Assembly: GCA_002382495.1 (NCBI GenBank)
Contig: DFXW01000002.1
Span: forward strand, 51,308 to 115,307
Source: Flavobacterium sp. UBA4098
Lineage (GTDB): Bacteria > Bacteroidota > Bacteroidia > Flavobacteriales > Flavobacteriaceae
Reading direction: 5' to 3'
DNA: 64,000 bases
Under the pieces are notes generated by a model. The model saw nothing but the letters and a program-made list of their open reading frames with translations, was not told the DNA's origin and ran no database searches. The position numbers and the translations under genes were made by a program. This document shows positions 54,174-63,646 of this stretch, one piece after another (the first letter of the stretch is position 1; each line of letters begins with the position of its first letter).

Positions 54174-55130
54174 ATGAAGGTCTATTTATATTCATTTTTA
54201 TTTTGCTGTCTATTCTGGTCTTGTGATAAAAAGACAGCGGTTGAAAAAGCAGTTGAAGAAATTCCTTTAGATATTAAAGTGGAGCGGTTTGATCAAGTGT
54301 TTTTTGAATCTAAACCTCAAGAGCTGCAAAAAATAAAAAAAGAGTATCCTGTTTTCTTTCCTAAAGAGGTACCAGATAGTGTTTGGACCAATAAAATACA
54401 GAATCCTCTTTGGCGTGAGCTATATAGCGAAGTGCAAAAAAAATACAGCAATATCGAGCCGGTTCGTTCGGAATTAGTGACACTTTTTAAACACATTAAA
54501 CACTATTTTCCAAAAACAAAAACACCAAAAGCAGTTACAGTAATTGCCGAGATGGATTACAATACGAAAGCAATTTATGCAGACAGTTTGGTCATTTTAT
54601 CTTTGGAATTGTATTTAGGCAAAGCCCATCGCTTTTATGAATTTCCTAAATACATCAAGCAAAATTTTGAACAAAGGCAAATGATGCCTGATCTGGTTTC
54701 GAGTTTTGCAGCAACTAAAATTAATTTTGGAAAAGACAAAACCTTACTAAGCCAAATGGTATATTATGGAAAACAATTGTATCTAAAAGATCTTTTATTA
54801 ACAGCGTATTCAGATGCAGAAAAAATGGGGTATGCTCCAAAAGAAATTACTTGGTGTGAAGAAAATGAAACGTATATTTGGCGTTACTTTTTAGAAAATG
54901 AAATGCTGTATAGTGATGAGTCGAAATTAACGTCTCGTTTTATTGCACCAGCACCATTTTCAAAATTTTATTTAGAAATAGACAATGAATCTCCAGGTCA
55001 AGTTGGCGCTTGGATAGGATGGCAAATTGTTCGTTCTTATGCTGAAAATAATGATGTTCCATTAGCAAAGTTGTTAGATATGAATGCTAAAGAACTATTT
55101 GAAAAATCAAAATATAAACCTAAGAAATAA
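54174..55130 (+). CDS. gldB: Gliding motility lipoprotein GldB
   Basis: A 318-residue lipoprotein with a short signal and lipobox (MKVYLYSFLFCCLFWSC, Cys 17). The body matches GldB: IPLDIKVERFDQVFFES, then FPKEVPDSVWTNKIQNPLW, then GQVGAWIGWQIVRSY near the end. GldB is required for gliding in F. johnsoniae; its biochemical role is not known. An in-frame TTG at 54162 would add four residues; the ATG at 54174 fits the lipoprotein signal better. Its stop touches the gldC start (TAATG). Confidence 0.9.
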   Translation: MKVYLYSFLFCCLFWSCDKKTAVEKAVEEIPLDIKVERFDQVFFESKPQELQKIKKEYPVFFPKEVPDSVWTNKIQNPLWRELYSEVQKKYSNIEPVRSELVTLFKHIKHYFPKTKTPKAVTVIAEMDYNTKAIYADSLVILSLELYLGKAHRFYEFPKYIKQNFEQRQMMPDLVSSFAATKINFGKDKTLLSQMVYYGKQLYLKDLLLTAYSDAEKMGYAPKEITWCEENETYIWRYFLENEMLYSDESKLTSRFIAPAPFSKFYLEIDNESPGQVGAWIGWQIVRSYAENNDVPLAKLLDMNAKELFEKSKYKPKK

Positions 55131-55465
55131 TGTCAGATTTGATCACCTCAGAAATTAAATTCGAAATTGAATTAGATTCCAATCGAGTACCAGAAAAACT
55201 ATTTTGGACTGCTAATGATGGCGGTATTGCAAAAGAGGAAGCAAAAGCAATCATGTTGTCTATTTGGGATAGTAAAGCCAAAGAAACAATGCGAATTGAT
55301 TTATGGACTAAAGACATGCCGGTTGATGAAATGAAAATTTTCTTTCATCAAACATTGGTAGCCATGTCTGATACTTTTAATCGTGCTACAGATGACGAAA
55401 AAATGACCAATACAATGAAAGATTTTTGCGATTATTTTGCTGAGAAATTAGAATTGATAAAATAA
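55130..55465 (+). CDS. gldC: Gliding motility protein GldC
   Basis: A 111-residue cytoplasmic protein encoded directly behind gldB with a one-base overlap. The sequence (TSEIKFEIELDSNRVPEKLFW, then EAKAIMLSIWD, then TLRIDLWTK-type MRIDLWTKDMPVDEMK) matches GldC, which improves gliding in F. johnsoniae and is found beside gldB. Its mechanism is unknown. Confidence 0.9.
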   Translation: MSDLITSEIKFEIELDSNRVPEKLFWTANDGGIAKEEAKAIMLSIWDSKAKETMRIDLWTKDMPVDEMKIFFHQTLVAMSDTFNRATDDEKMTNTMKDFCDYFAEKLELIK

Positions 55466-55477
55466 TCTAACATGATT

Positions 55478-55524
55478 AAAAACAACAAAGCCAAAACTAT
55501 ATGTTTTGGCTTTGTTGTTTTTTA
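55478..55524. terminator. Long bidirectional terminator between gldC and engB
   Basis: About 18 bases of uninterrupted stem (AAACAACAAAGCCAAAAC and its complement) surround a TATAT loop, with A- and T-runs at the ends. Confidence 0.9.
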
Positions 55525-55531
55525 TACTTTT

Positions 55532-56152
55532 TTAAAATTCATTTTGATTTTTAAACACTTCTTGATTGACTTCATCAATATAGCTCAACAATTCTTCTTT
55601 TCCTGTTGCTTCAGTCGCAGAGGTTACAAAATAGGTTGGCATTTCAGCCCAATTGTTAGCAAACATTTTCTTTTTGTAGGCGGCAACATGCGAATCGATT
55701 TTTACTTTGCTGATTTTGTCTGCTTTGGTAAAAATGATGCAAAATGGTATTTCACTTTCTCCCATATACGACATGAATTCAATATCGATAGTTTGGGCTT
55801 CATGGCGAATGTCAATTAAAACAAAAGCGCATACTAATTGTTCGCGAGTTTCAAAATAATCGGTAATGAATTGTTGGAAAATGGATTTGGTTTTTTTGGA
55901 AACTTTAGCGTAGCCATATCCAGGTAAATCAACCAAAAACCAATTTTTATTGATTAAAAAGTGATTGATTAATTGTGTTTTTCCAGGTCTTCCGGATGTT
56001 TTTGCTAAACTTTTATGATTCGTCAGCATATTGATAAGGGAAGATTTACCTACGTTTGATCGCCCAATAAAGGCATATTCTGGCAAGTAGTCTTTCGGAC
56101 ATTTATCAACCTCTGAGTTGCTAATTATAAATTCAGCAGTAGTAATTTTCAT
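55532..56152 (-). CDS. engB: Ribosome biogenesis GTPase YihA/YsxC (EngB)
   Basis: A 206-residue GTPase needed for 50S subunit assembly. G1 is GRSNVGKS at 30-37, G3 is DLPGYG, G4 is TKAD and G5 is TSA (FVTSATEATGKEE). The length is typical. Its gene starts 19 bases after the alpha/beta hydrolase stop, so the two are probably cotranscribed. Confidence 0.94.
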   Translation of the reverse strand: MKITTAEFIISNSEVDKCPKDYLPEYAFIGRSNVGKSSLINMLTNHKSLAKTSGRPGKTQLINHFLINKNWFLVDLPGYGYAKVSKKTKSIFQQFITDYFETREQLVCAFVLIDIRHEAQTIDIEFMSYMGESEIPFCIIFTKADKISKVKIDSHVAAYKKKMFANNWAEMPTYFVTSATEATGKEELLSYIDEVNQEVFKNQNEF

Positions 56153-56171
56153 AAGTGTTATTTATACAGAT

Positions 56172-56945
56172 TTAAGAAATAGGTTGGTAAACAGTAGTTA
56201 ACCAATTTTCTAAAATGCTGTTGAATTCATCTGGATGTTCCATCATAGCGGCATGACCGCATTTATCTATCCAATATAAAGTTGAATTTGGTAAAAGTCG
56301 ATGGAATTCATTACCTACTTCTGGCGGTGTAACTTTATCGTTTCTACCCCAAATTATACAAGTTGGAACCTTCATTTTAGGAAGGTCTTTTGCCATATTA
56401 TGACGTATAGCACTTTTTGCTATAGTTAATGTTTTAATTAATTTTATTCTGTCGTTTACAGAGGCGTACACTTCATCAACGAGTTCTGGAGTAGCTACTT
56501 TAGGGTCGTAAAAAACATCTTCTGCTTTTTTCTTAATGTATTCATAATCCCCTCTTTTCGGGTAACTGTCCCCCATAGCACTTTCATATAATCCTGAACT
56601 GCCTGTGATTACTAATCCGGCTACTTTTTCAGGATACATTTTGGTATGGTATAAAGCGATATGACCACCTAGAGAATTTCCTAGTAAAATGACATTGTCT
56701 AATCCTTTGAAAGCAATAAAGTCTTTCACATATTTAGCGAAAGCCTTAACATTAGTCCTCAAAAGGCTTTGTGTATAAATAGGCAAATCAGGAATGATTA
56801 TTTTGTAGCCTTTGTTGGAAAAGTAATTGGCAACTCCATTAAAATTGCTTAAGCCTCCCATTAGTCCATGAAGAATAACGATTGGCGTTCCTTCTCCGGC
56901 TTCAAAATAACTGTATTTTCCTTCTTTTTTATAGTGTTCTTCCAT
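56172..56945 (-). CDS. Alpha/beta hydrolase
   Basis: A 257-residue alpha/beta-fold hydrolase: oxyanion-hole motif HGLMGG at 26-31, nucleophile S91 (GNSLGGH), acid in WGRNDKVTP and His in CGHAAMMEHP. There is no signal peptide. The substrate is unknown. It is the first gene before engB on the minus strand and is divergent from mraZ. Confidence 0.9.
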   Translation of the reverse strand: MEEHYKKEGKYSYFEAGEGTPIVILHGLMGGLSNFNGVANYFSNKGYKIIIPDLPIYTQSLLRTNVKAFAKYVKDFIAFKGLDNVILLGNSLGGHIALYHTKMYPEKVAGLVITGSSGLYESAMGDSYPKRGDYEYIKKKAEDVFYDPKVATPELVDEVYASVNDRIKLIKTLTIAKSAIRHNMAKDLPKMKVPTCIIWGRNDKVTPPEVGNEFHRLLPNSTLYWIDKCGHAAMMEHPDEFNSILENWLTTVYQPIS

Positions 56946-57245
56946 TTTTTCGGATCCCTATTTTTCAATTTTGACAAATATAGGATTTAATACCAAAATA
57001 TTAATTTTTGAAGTCATTTTTTAATAAGATAATCCTTTTTCTTGTTAAAATCGCTTATTCCTGTTTCAATTATTTACAAAAGCACCTATTTATAAACAAG
57101 TTCGAAAACTACTTAATCTGCTGATTGCATAATAATTAAGGGTTTTGGGCTATAAGTGGGGAAACTTATTAACAAAGTGGTATATTGTGGTAAAATGTGG
57201 TAAAATATTTTATATTTTTGCTTAGAATCATTTAAATACAATTTT
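56946..57245. promoter_or_regulatory. 300-base divergent regulatory region before the dcw cluster
   Basis: The gap between the hydrolase gene and mraZ has no ORF. Its left part is AT-rich without visible motifs. Its right part (57156-57220) carries the GTGG boxes and a -7 element for mraZ. Confidence 0.7.
57156..57200 (+). promoter_or_regulatory. GTGG direct repeats, probable MraZ operator
   Basis: GTGG occurs at 57156, 57177, 57187 and 57197; the last three are spaced exactly 10 bases apart and read GTGGTATATT, GTGGTAAAAT, GTGGTAAAAT. In E. coli and mycoplasmas MraZ binds T/AGTGG-type boxes with about one helical turn between them and represses its own operon. These boxes overlap the expected -33 region of the TATTTTTG box at 57213-57220. 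Confidence 0.68.
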
Positions 57246-57719
57246 TTGAATACAATCGTAGGGACATATGAGTGCAAAGTAGATGCTAAAGGAAGGGTGT
57301 TAATGCCTTCGCCTTTGAAAAAGCAATTGGCTTCCTCATTACAGGATGGTTTTGTATTGAAACGCTCTGTTTTTCAACCTTGTTTGGAATTATATCCTAT
57401 GCAAGAGTGGAATTTGATGATGCAAAAAATCAATAAATTAAATCGGTTTGTTAAAAAGAACAATGACTTTATCCGTCGCTTTACGGCTGGAGTTAAAGTG
57501 GTTGAAATTGATGCTTTGGGAAGACTATTAGTTCCTAAAGATTTAGTTGGTTTTGCGAGTATTTCAAAAGAGGTGGTTTTTTCTTCGGCAGTCAATATTG
57601 TAGAGATCTGGGATAAAGAGTTGTATGAAAAATCAATTAACGGAGAAGATATTGATTTTGCAGATTTAGCGGAAGATGTAATGGGTAATGTAAATGATGA
57701 CGACAATGGAATATCATAA
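57246..57719 (+). CDS. mraZ: Transcriptional regulator MraZ
   Basis: A 157-residue protein with two AbrB-like DNA-binding swapped hairpins, around 5-50 (GTYECKVDAKGRVLMPSPLK) and 85-125 (VEIDALGRLLVPKDLVGFA). The start is TTG at 57246; no ATG lies near the conserved beginning NTIVGTYECKVDAKGR. It is first in the dcw cluster and autoregulates that operon in other bacteria. The next gene overlaps its 3' end by about 26 bases. Confidence 0.93.
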   Translation: MNTIVGTYECKVDAKGRVLMPSPLKKQLASSLQDGFVLKRSVFQPCLELYPMQEWNLMMQKINKLNRFVKKNNDFIRRFTAGVKVVEIDALGRLLVPKDLVGFASISKEVVFSSAVNIVEIWDKELYEKSINGEDIDFADLAEDVMGNVNDDDNGIS

Positions 57720-58602
57720 TCCAGTATTGTTGCATGAGTCTGTTGATGGGTTAAATATTCATCCAGAGGGTATTTATGTTGATGTTACTTTTGGTGGGGG
57801 AGGTCATTCTAGAGAGATTTTAAATCGATTAGGGCCAAACGGGAAATTATATGCTTTCGATCAGGATGAAGATGCTTTAGCAAATGCTTTACAAGATGAT
57901 CGTTTTGTTCTTATCAATGAAAATTTCAGATTTATCAAACGTTTTTTACGTTTTCATAACGTTAAAGCCGTGGATGGGATTTTAGGAGATTTAGGCGTTT
58001 CTTCTCATCAATTTGATGTAGCCGAAAGAGGATTTTCTACTCGTTTTGATGCTGAATTGGACATGAGAATGAGTCAGAAAAATGATTTGAGTGCCTATCG
58101 AGTGGTGAATGAATATGATGAAGATAATTTGCGCAGGGTATTCTTGGATTACGGTGAGTTGAAAAACGCACCTGCTATTGCAAGAGTAATTTTGGAAGCA
58201 AGGGAGAAAGCGCCAATCAGAAATACCGAACAATTAAAACAAGTGTTGAGTCGATTTTTACCGGCTCATAAAAGCCATAAAATTTTAGCTCAAATGTATC
58301 AGGCTATCCGAATTGAGGTTAATCAAGAAATGGATGTGTTAAAAGAATTTTTAGAGCAGTCTTTAGAAATTTTAAAACCAGAAGGACGTTTGAGCATTAT
58401 TTCGTATCACTCTCTTGAGGATCGATTGGTAAAGCGATTTGTAAAAAACGGCATGTTTGAAGGAGAGCCAGAACGAGATTTTTTTGGCAATTTTTCGGTA
58501 CCATTTAAAACGGTTGGAAAATTAATAGTTCCGAATAACGAACAAATTAAAGAGAATAATAGAGCGCGAAGTGCTAAGCTGCGAATAGCAGAAAAAATAT
58601 AA
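57694..58602 (+). CDS. rsmH: 16S rRNA m4C1402 methyltransferase
   Basis: RsmH (MraW) methylates N4 of C1402 in 16S rRNA. The 302-residue protein has HNPVLLHESVDGLNI, the SAM motif YVDVTFGGGGHSREIL, GDLGVSSHQFD and the C-terminal SYHSLEDRLVKRF. The start may be the ATG at 57694 or the fifth codon ATG at 57706. It overlaps mraZ, typical of the cluster. Confidence 0.95.
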   Translation: MMTTMEYHNPVLLHESVDGLNIHPEGIYVDVTFGGGGHSREILNRLGPNGKLYAFDQDEDALANALQDDRFVLINENFRFIKRFLRFHNVKAVDGILGDLGVSSHQFDVAERGFSTRFDAELDMRMSQKNDLSAYRVVNEYDEDNLRRVFLDYGELKNAPAIARVILEAREKAPIRNTEQLKQVLSRFLPAHKSHKILAQMYQAIRIEVNQEMDVLKEFLEQSLEILKPEGRLSIISYHSLEDRLVKRFVKNGMFEGEPERDFFGNFSVPFKTVGKLIVPNNEQIKENNRARSAKLRIAEKI

Positions 58603-58611
58603 TAAGTTGTA

Positions 58612-58959
58612 ATGAAACACGGTCTGTACGGCATATTGAAAGCACGATTTTTACTAGACGAGGATGCTATAAAAAACTGGCGTTTTATCGTATTTATTAT
58701 CGGTTTGGCTATTGTGATGATTGCAAATACACAACGCTATGAGCAAAAAGTTTTTCGTATTGCTGAACTAAATAATGAAGTTAAAGAATTGCGTTCAGAG
58801 TTTGTAGACAGACGTTCGGAATTGATGAAATTAAAAATGGAATCGACAGTTGCTAAACAAATGGAAGCAAGATTAATTCTTCCTTCAACGGTTCCGCCAA
58901 TAAAAATTAAAGTAGTACAAGAAAAAGAAAAAGTTTTTTTTGAAAAATTATGGCAGTAG
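58612..58959 (+). CDS. ftsL: FtsL-like cell-division protein
   Basis: A 115-residue bitopic membrane protein: a cytoplasmic tail, one membrane helix at about 25-40 (FIVFIIGLAIVMIANTQ) and a coiled-coil periplasmic part (ELNNEVKELRSEFVDRRSEL). Size, topology and position between rsmH and ftsI identify it as FtsL, which joins FtsB and FtsQ in the divisome; sequence similarity in this family is always low. It overlaps ftsI by 10 bases. Confidence 0.85.
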   Translation: MKHGLYGILKARFLLDEDAIKNWRFIVFIIGLAIVMIANTQRYEQKVFRIAELNNEVKELRSEFVDRRSELMKLKMESTVAKQMEARLILPSTVPPIKIKVVQEKEKVFFEKLWQ

Positions 58960-60950
58960 AAGATAAACATATTTCTTATCGCATCTATCTTGTGGCTTTC
59001 GCTATGTTTTTGATGGCGGTCGCTATTGTCTTTAAATTGACCAATATTCAATGGGTTCAAGGAGATCATTATCGTCAAAAGGCCAAAGAGAAAACAGTTA
59101 AAGAATTTGAAATTAAAGCCAATAAAGGTAATATCTACTCTTCAGATGGTAGTTTGTTGGCGACCTCAATTCCAAATTACGAAATCCGATTTGATGCTTT
59201 TGTGCCAAAATCGGAATTGTTTCAAAGTACCGTTGACTCATTAGCTGATTCCTTGGCTTATTTGTTAGGCAAACCCTCTAATTATTACGAAAGAGCTTTG
59301 CGTAAAGCAAGAGCTACCAATAACAGGTATTTTTTAATTGCACGTGGTTTGAGTTATACGGATTATGTCAAAATTAAAGGTTTTCCATTGTTTAAGGAGG
59401 GGGCTAATAAAGGTGGGATAATCGTTAAACCGGAACCTGTAAGAGAATATCCAATTGGAAGAATTGCTGAACGAACCATTGGTTACGAAAGAATGAAGCC
59501 AGATAGTACACCTGACGGGAAAGGTATTGAATGGGCTTACAGAAAATACTTGAACGGAAAAGACGGTAAGATTTTAAAACAAAAAATTGCGAAAGGCCAA
59601 TGGAAACCTATTCGTGATTTTAATGAAGTAGATCCTATTGATGGATATGATGTTATTTCTACAATCGATGTATTCATTCAAGATATTGCTCATCATGCGT
59701 TGTTGAAACAGTTGGAAGAATACGAAGCAGAACATGGTTGTGTTGTGGTAATGGAAACCAAAACAGGTCACATTAAAGCGATTTCAAACTTAGGTAGACT
59801 TAGTGATGGAACCTATAATGAAACACTAAATTACGCTATTACAGAAGCGCATGATCCGGGTTCTACTTTCAAATTAGTAGATCTTATGTCAGTGTTAGAA
59901 GATAAAGTGGCTGACACCAGTACTGTTTTTGATGCCAGAGGCGGAGTGGTAACTTATTTTGGAAAAAATGTAGTGGATTCTCATAAAGGAATGGGTAAAG
60001 TTTCTTTAGGACATGGATTTGAAGTTTCCTCCAATACAGTTATGGTACAATCAGTATACAACAATTACAAAAACAACCCATCTAAATTTATAAAACACAT
60101 TGAAGATTGGGGGCTGGATAAAAAAATAGGTTTAGAATTAAAAGGAGAAGCTACTCCAATTATTCCAAAACCAGGACAGGCTAGATGGTCCAAAATTTCA
60201 CTTCCATGGATGGCTTTTGGTTATGGGATTACAATCACGCCAATGCAAACATTAACCTTCTACAATTCGGTTGCTAACAATGGTGTAATGGTAAAACCAC
60301 AATTGGTTTCTGAAATTAAAAAATGGAATACGACCATTAAAAAATTCGACACTCAGGTAATGAATCCAAAGGTTTGTTCGCCAGAAACTTTGAAGAAAGT
60401 ACGTGCTTTACTAGAAAATGTGGTAAAACGTGGAACGGCTAAGTCATTGTACACTAAAGAGTTTCCAATGGCAGGAAAAACAGGAACGGCTCAAATGGGT
60501 TATGGAAGTAAATCAGGCTCTGGCATGTACTATGCGTCTTCATTCGTTGGCTATTTTCCAGCAAATAAACCTCAGTACACTTGTATCGTAATGGTGCATA
60601 GACCTAATACAGCACATAATAATTATTATGGTGCCGATGTGGCGGGTCCTGTATTTAAACGAATTGCTCAAAAAATATTTACAGATGCTCCTTCTACCAA
60701 TACTATCAAAAAGATAGACAGAAAAATTCCTAAACAAGAATTAGACTATGCTTCGTATACCACGTCTTCTCACAAAAGACAAAACACTGTACCTAATGTT
60801 AAAGGGATGTCTGGTATGGACGCTATTGCATTGTTAGAAAATTTAGGAATTAGAGTAAAAATCAAAGGCTTTGGGAAGGTGAAAAATCAATCACTACAAG
60901 CAGGACAAAATATAGCAAAGAACACAACTATTGTATTAGAATTATCGTGA
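58950..60950 (+). CDS. ftsI: Peptidoglycan transpeptidase FtsI (PBP3) with PASTA domain
   Basis: A 666-residue class B penicillin-binding protein: one membrane helix (about 10-30), a PBP dimer domain (about 50-220), and a transpeptidase domain with the nucleophile S305 in STFK, SSNT in the SxN position and KTGTAQ. A C-terminal PASTA domain (about 610-666, VPNVKGMSGMDAIALLENLG) is present. It makes septal cross-links. It overlaps ftsL by 10 and murE by 4 bases. Confidence 0.94.
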   Translation: MAVEDKHISYRIYLVAFAMFLMAVAIVFKLTNIQWVQGDHYRQKAKEKTVKEFEIKANKGNIYSSDGSLLATSIPNYEIRFDAFVPKSELFQSTVDSLADSLAYLLGKPSNYYERALRKARATNNRYFLIARGLSYTDYVKIKGFPLFKEGANKGGIIVKPEPVREYPIGRIAERTIGYERMKPDSTPDGKGIEWAYRKYLNGKDGKILKQKIAKGQWKPIRDFNEVDPIDGYDVISTIDVFIQDIAHHALLKQLEEYEAEHGCVVVMETKTGHIKAISNLGRLSDGTYNETLNYAITEAHDPGSTFKLVDLMSVLEDKVADTSTVFDARGGVVTYFGKNVVDSHKGMGKVSLGHGFEVSSNTVMVQSVYNNYKNNPSKFIKHIEDWGLDKKIGLELKGEATPIIPKPGQARWSKISLPWMAFGYGITITPMQTLTFYNSVANNGVMVKPQLVSEIKKWNTTIKKFDTQVMNPKVCSPETLKKVRALLENVVKRGTAKSLYTKEFPMAGKTGTAQMGYGSKSGSGMYYASSFVGYFPANKPQYTCIVMVHRPNTAHNNYYGADVAGPVFKRIAQKIFTDAPSTNTIKKIDRKIPKQELDYASYTTSSHKRQNTVPNVKGMSGMDAIALLENLGIRVKIKGFGKVKNQSLQAGQNIAKNTTIVLELS

Positions 60951-62410
60951 GCATACTAAAGGACATATTATATAAAGTAGCTATCGAAGCGGTTAAAGGT
61001 TCGACAGAAATTACTATTGGTAAAATCGATTTTGATTCTAGAAAAATTGTGAAAAATGATGTTTTTGTAGCGATCAGAGGGACGATTTCTGATGGACATG
61101 AGTTTATTGCTAAAGCAATCGAGTTGGGTGCTACAGCTATTGTTTGTGACACATTACCTGAAACAATTACCGAATGTATTACCTACATTCAAGTTAGAGA
61201 CACCAATACAGCATTGGCAGTTATGGCCGCCAATTATTTTGATCACCCTTCGCAAAAATTGCAATTGGTGGGCGTTACCGGAACCAATGGGAAAACAACA
61301 ATTGCTTCTTTATTGTATCAATTGTATAAAAAAGCAGGATATAAAGTAGGCTTGCTTTCTACTGTAAAAATTATGGTAGATGAAGTGGAATACAAAGCTA
61401 CGCATACTACTCCGGATTCAATTACGATTAACCACTTTTTGGCCACAATGATTGCTGAAGGTGTTGAGTATTGTTTTATGGAAGTGAGTTCGCATGGAAT
61501 TCATCAAAAACGTACAGAGGGCTTGCATTTTGTGGGCGGTGTGTTTACCAATTTATCTCACGATCATTTGGATTACCACGCCACTTTTGCCGAATACCGC
61601 GATGTGAAAAAATCATTTTTTGATCATTTGCCAAAAACAGCTTTTGCGTTATCCAATATCGACGATAAAAACGGACCGGTTTTATTACAAAATACGGTTG
61701 CCAAAAAATGTACCTACGCCTTAAAATCGTATGCCGATTATAAAGCACAAATTTTAGAAAGCCAATTGTCTGGTTTGTTATTAAAAATCAATGGCAATGA
61801 AGTTTGGGTAAAATTGATTGGAACTTTTAATGCCTATAATTTATTAGCGATCTACGGAACCGCAATTGAATTAGGCATGGAAAGTTTGGAAGCATTGCGA
61901 TTATTGTCGGAGTTAGAAAGTGTTTCAGGACGTTTTCAATACATCGTTTCAGAGGCCAATATTACTGCGATTGTAGATTATGCACATACGCCAGATGCAC
62001 TAGAAAATGTATTGAAAACGATTAACGATATCCGAACTAAAAACGAACAATTGATAACGGTTGTGGGTTGTGGTGGAAATCGTGATAAAGCAAAACGTCC
62101 TGTTATGGGAGGAATTGCTTCTGACTTGAGTGACAAAGCTATTTTGACTTCGGACAATCCAAGAAATGAGGATGCTACTGTAATCATTAGCGAAATGGAA
62201 CAAGGTGTGGCGCCACAAAATTTCAAAAGAATTTTATCAATCACCGATAGAAAACAAGCTATTAAAACGGCTTGCCAATTGGCTCAGCCCAATGATATCA
62301 TTTTAATTGCTGGTAAAGGACACGAAACCTACCAAGAAATAGAAGGTGTTCGTCATGATTTTGATGACATGAAAATTGTAAAAGAACTATTAGAACAACT
62401 CCACAAATAG
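60947..62410 (+). CDS. murE: UDP-MurNAc-tripeptide ligase MurE (meso-DAP type)
   Basis: MurE adds the third stem residue to UDP-MurNAc-L-Ala-D-Glu. The 487-residue protein has the ATP motif TGTNGKTT at 111-118, SSHGIHQKRTEG, YAHTPDALE and DNPR at 403-406, the motif that selects meso-diaminopimelate rather than lysine. The start is GTG in the overlapping GTGA with the ftsI stop. The diamino acid assignment is inferred from DNPR. Confidence 0.95.
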   Translation: MSILKDILYKVAIEAVKGSTEITIGKIDFDSRKIVKNDVFVAIRGTISDGHEFIAKAIELGATAIVCDTLPETITECITYIQVRDTNTALAVMAANYFDHPSQKLQLVGVTGTNGKTTIASLLYQLYKKAGYKVGLLSTVKIMVDEVEYKATHTTPDSITINHFLATMIAEGVEYCFMEVSSHGIHQKRTEGLHFVGGVFTNLSHDHLDYHATFAEYRDVKKSFFDHLPKTAFALSNIDDKNGPVLLQNTVAKKCTYALKSYADYKAQILESQLSGLLLKINGNEVWVKLIGTFNAYNLLAIYGTAIELGMESLEALRLLSELESVSGRFQYIVSEANITAIVDYAHTPDALENVLKTINDIRTKNEQLITVVGCGGNRDKAKRPVMGGIASDLSDKAILTSDNPRNEDATVIISEMEQGVAPQNFKRILSITDRKQAIKTACQLAQPNDIILIAGKGHETYQEIEGVRHDFDDMKIVKELLEQLHK

Positions 62411-62416
62411 AGAATT

Positions 62417-63646
62417 ATGCTATACTACTTATTTGAATATTTAGACAAAACATTAAACGTTTCAGGAGCGGGAGTTTTCCAATATATCACGTTTAGATCA
62501 GGTTTGGCTTTTTTGCTTTCATTGTTGTTGTCTACTATTTATGGAAAGAGAATTATTACTTTCTTACGCAATCAACAAGTAGGAGAAACAGTTCGCGAAT
62601 TAGGTTTGGCAGGACAAAATGAAAAAGCAGGAACACCAACTATGGGTGGTTTGATTATCATTTTCGCAACACTTTTGCCTGTTTTATTGTTTGCCAAATT
62701 GCACAACATCTATATCGTTTTGTTGATTGTGACTACCTTATGGATGGGTACAATTGGATTTATTGACGATTACATCAAAATTTTCAAGAAAGACAAACAA
62801 GGTTTAAAAGGAATTTTTAAAGTCTTTGGTCAGGTTGGATTGGGGATAATTGTAGGTTCGGTATTGTATTTTAGTCCTGCAGTTACGGTTTTAGAAAACG
62901 CTTCAAATTCTCCAGTGATCAAGCAATCCAATGTAACTTCTGTGGTGCAAGCGCCAGTTGAGGTAAAATCAACTGCTACAACAATTCCATTCTTTAAGAA
63001 CAATGAATTCGATTATGCTGAAGTTTTAGCCTGGACAGGAGACGGCTATCAAAATTGGGCTTGGTTAATTTTTATTCCAGTAGTAATTTTTATTATCACG
63101 GCAGTTTCTAACGGAGCCAATTTGACCGATGGAATTGATGGTTTAGCTGCGGGGACCTCGGCGGTTTCGGTATTAGCTTTAGGAATTTTCACCTTCCTTT
63201 CTGGGAACATTATTTTCTCCAATTATTTGAACATCATGTATATCCCGAATTCAGGAGAAATGACCGTATTTATCGCGGCATTTGTTGGGGCATTGATTGG
63301 ATTTCTTTGGTACAATTCGTTTCCGGCTTCGGTATTTATGGGTGATACCGGAAGTTTAACAATTGGAGGAATCATTGCGGTATTAGCAATAGCTGTTCGT
63401 AAAGAAATGTTGATTCCATTATTGTGTGGAATCTTCTTAGCCGAAAATTTATCAGTGGTCATTCAGGTTGCTTATTTTAAATATACCAAGAAACGTTTTG
63501 GCGAAGGCCGTAGAATATTTTTAATGTCGCCTTTGCACCATCACTATCAGAAAAAAGGATATCACGAAAGTAAGATTGTAACTCGTTTTTGGATCGTTGC
63601 TATCATGTTATCCATTTTGTCCATAGTGACTTTAAAACTACGATAG
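62417..63646 (+). CDS. mraY: Phospho-N-acetylmuramoyl-pentapeptide transferase MraY
   Basis: MraY makes lipid I at the inner membrane. The 409-residue polytopic protein has the motifs GTPTMGG near 74, FIDDYIKIF, NLTDGIDGLAAG and HHHYQKKGYHESKI. About 50 extra residues sit between segments after the GSVLYFSPA region (around 155-205), longer than in E. coli and, as I recall, usual in Bacteroidetes. It starts six bases after murE and is directly followed by murD. Confidence 0.95.
   Translation: MLYYLFEYLDKTLNVSGAGVFQYITFRSGLAFLLSLLLSTIYGKRIITFLRNQQVGETVRELGLAGQNEKAGTPTMGGLIIIFATLLPVLLFAKLHNIYIVLLIVTTLWMGTIGFIDDYIKIFKKDKQGLKGIFKVFGQVGLGIIVGSVLYFSPAVTVLENASNSPVIKQSNVTSVVQAPVEVKSTATTIPFFKNNEFDYAEVLAWTGDGYQNWAWLIFIPVVIFIITAVSNGANLTDGIDGLAAGTSAVSVLALGIFTFLSGNIIFSNYLNIMYIPNSGEMTVFIAAFVGALIGFLWYNSFPASVFMGDTGSLTIGGIIAVLAIAVRKEMLIPLLCGIFLAENLSVVIQVAYFKYTKKRFGEGRRIFLMSPLHHHYQKKGYHESKIVTRFWIVAIMLSILSIVTLKLR

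Noticed and set aside
55472..55819. A 115-codon plus-strand ORF after gldC
   Set aside because: It begins in the bidirectional terminator and then runs antisense to engB, which has all GTPase motifs.
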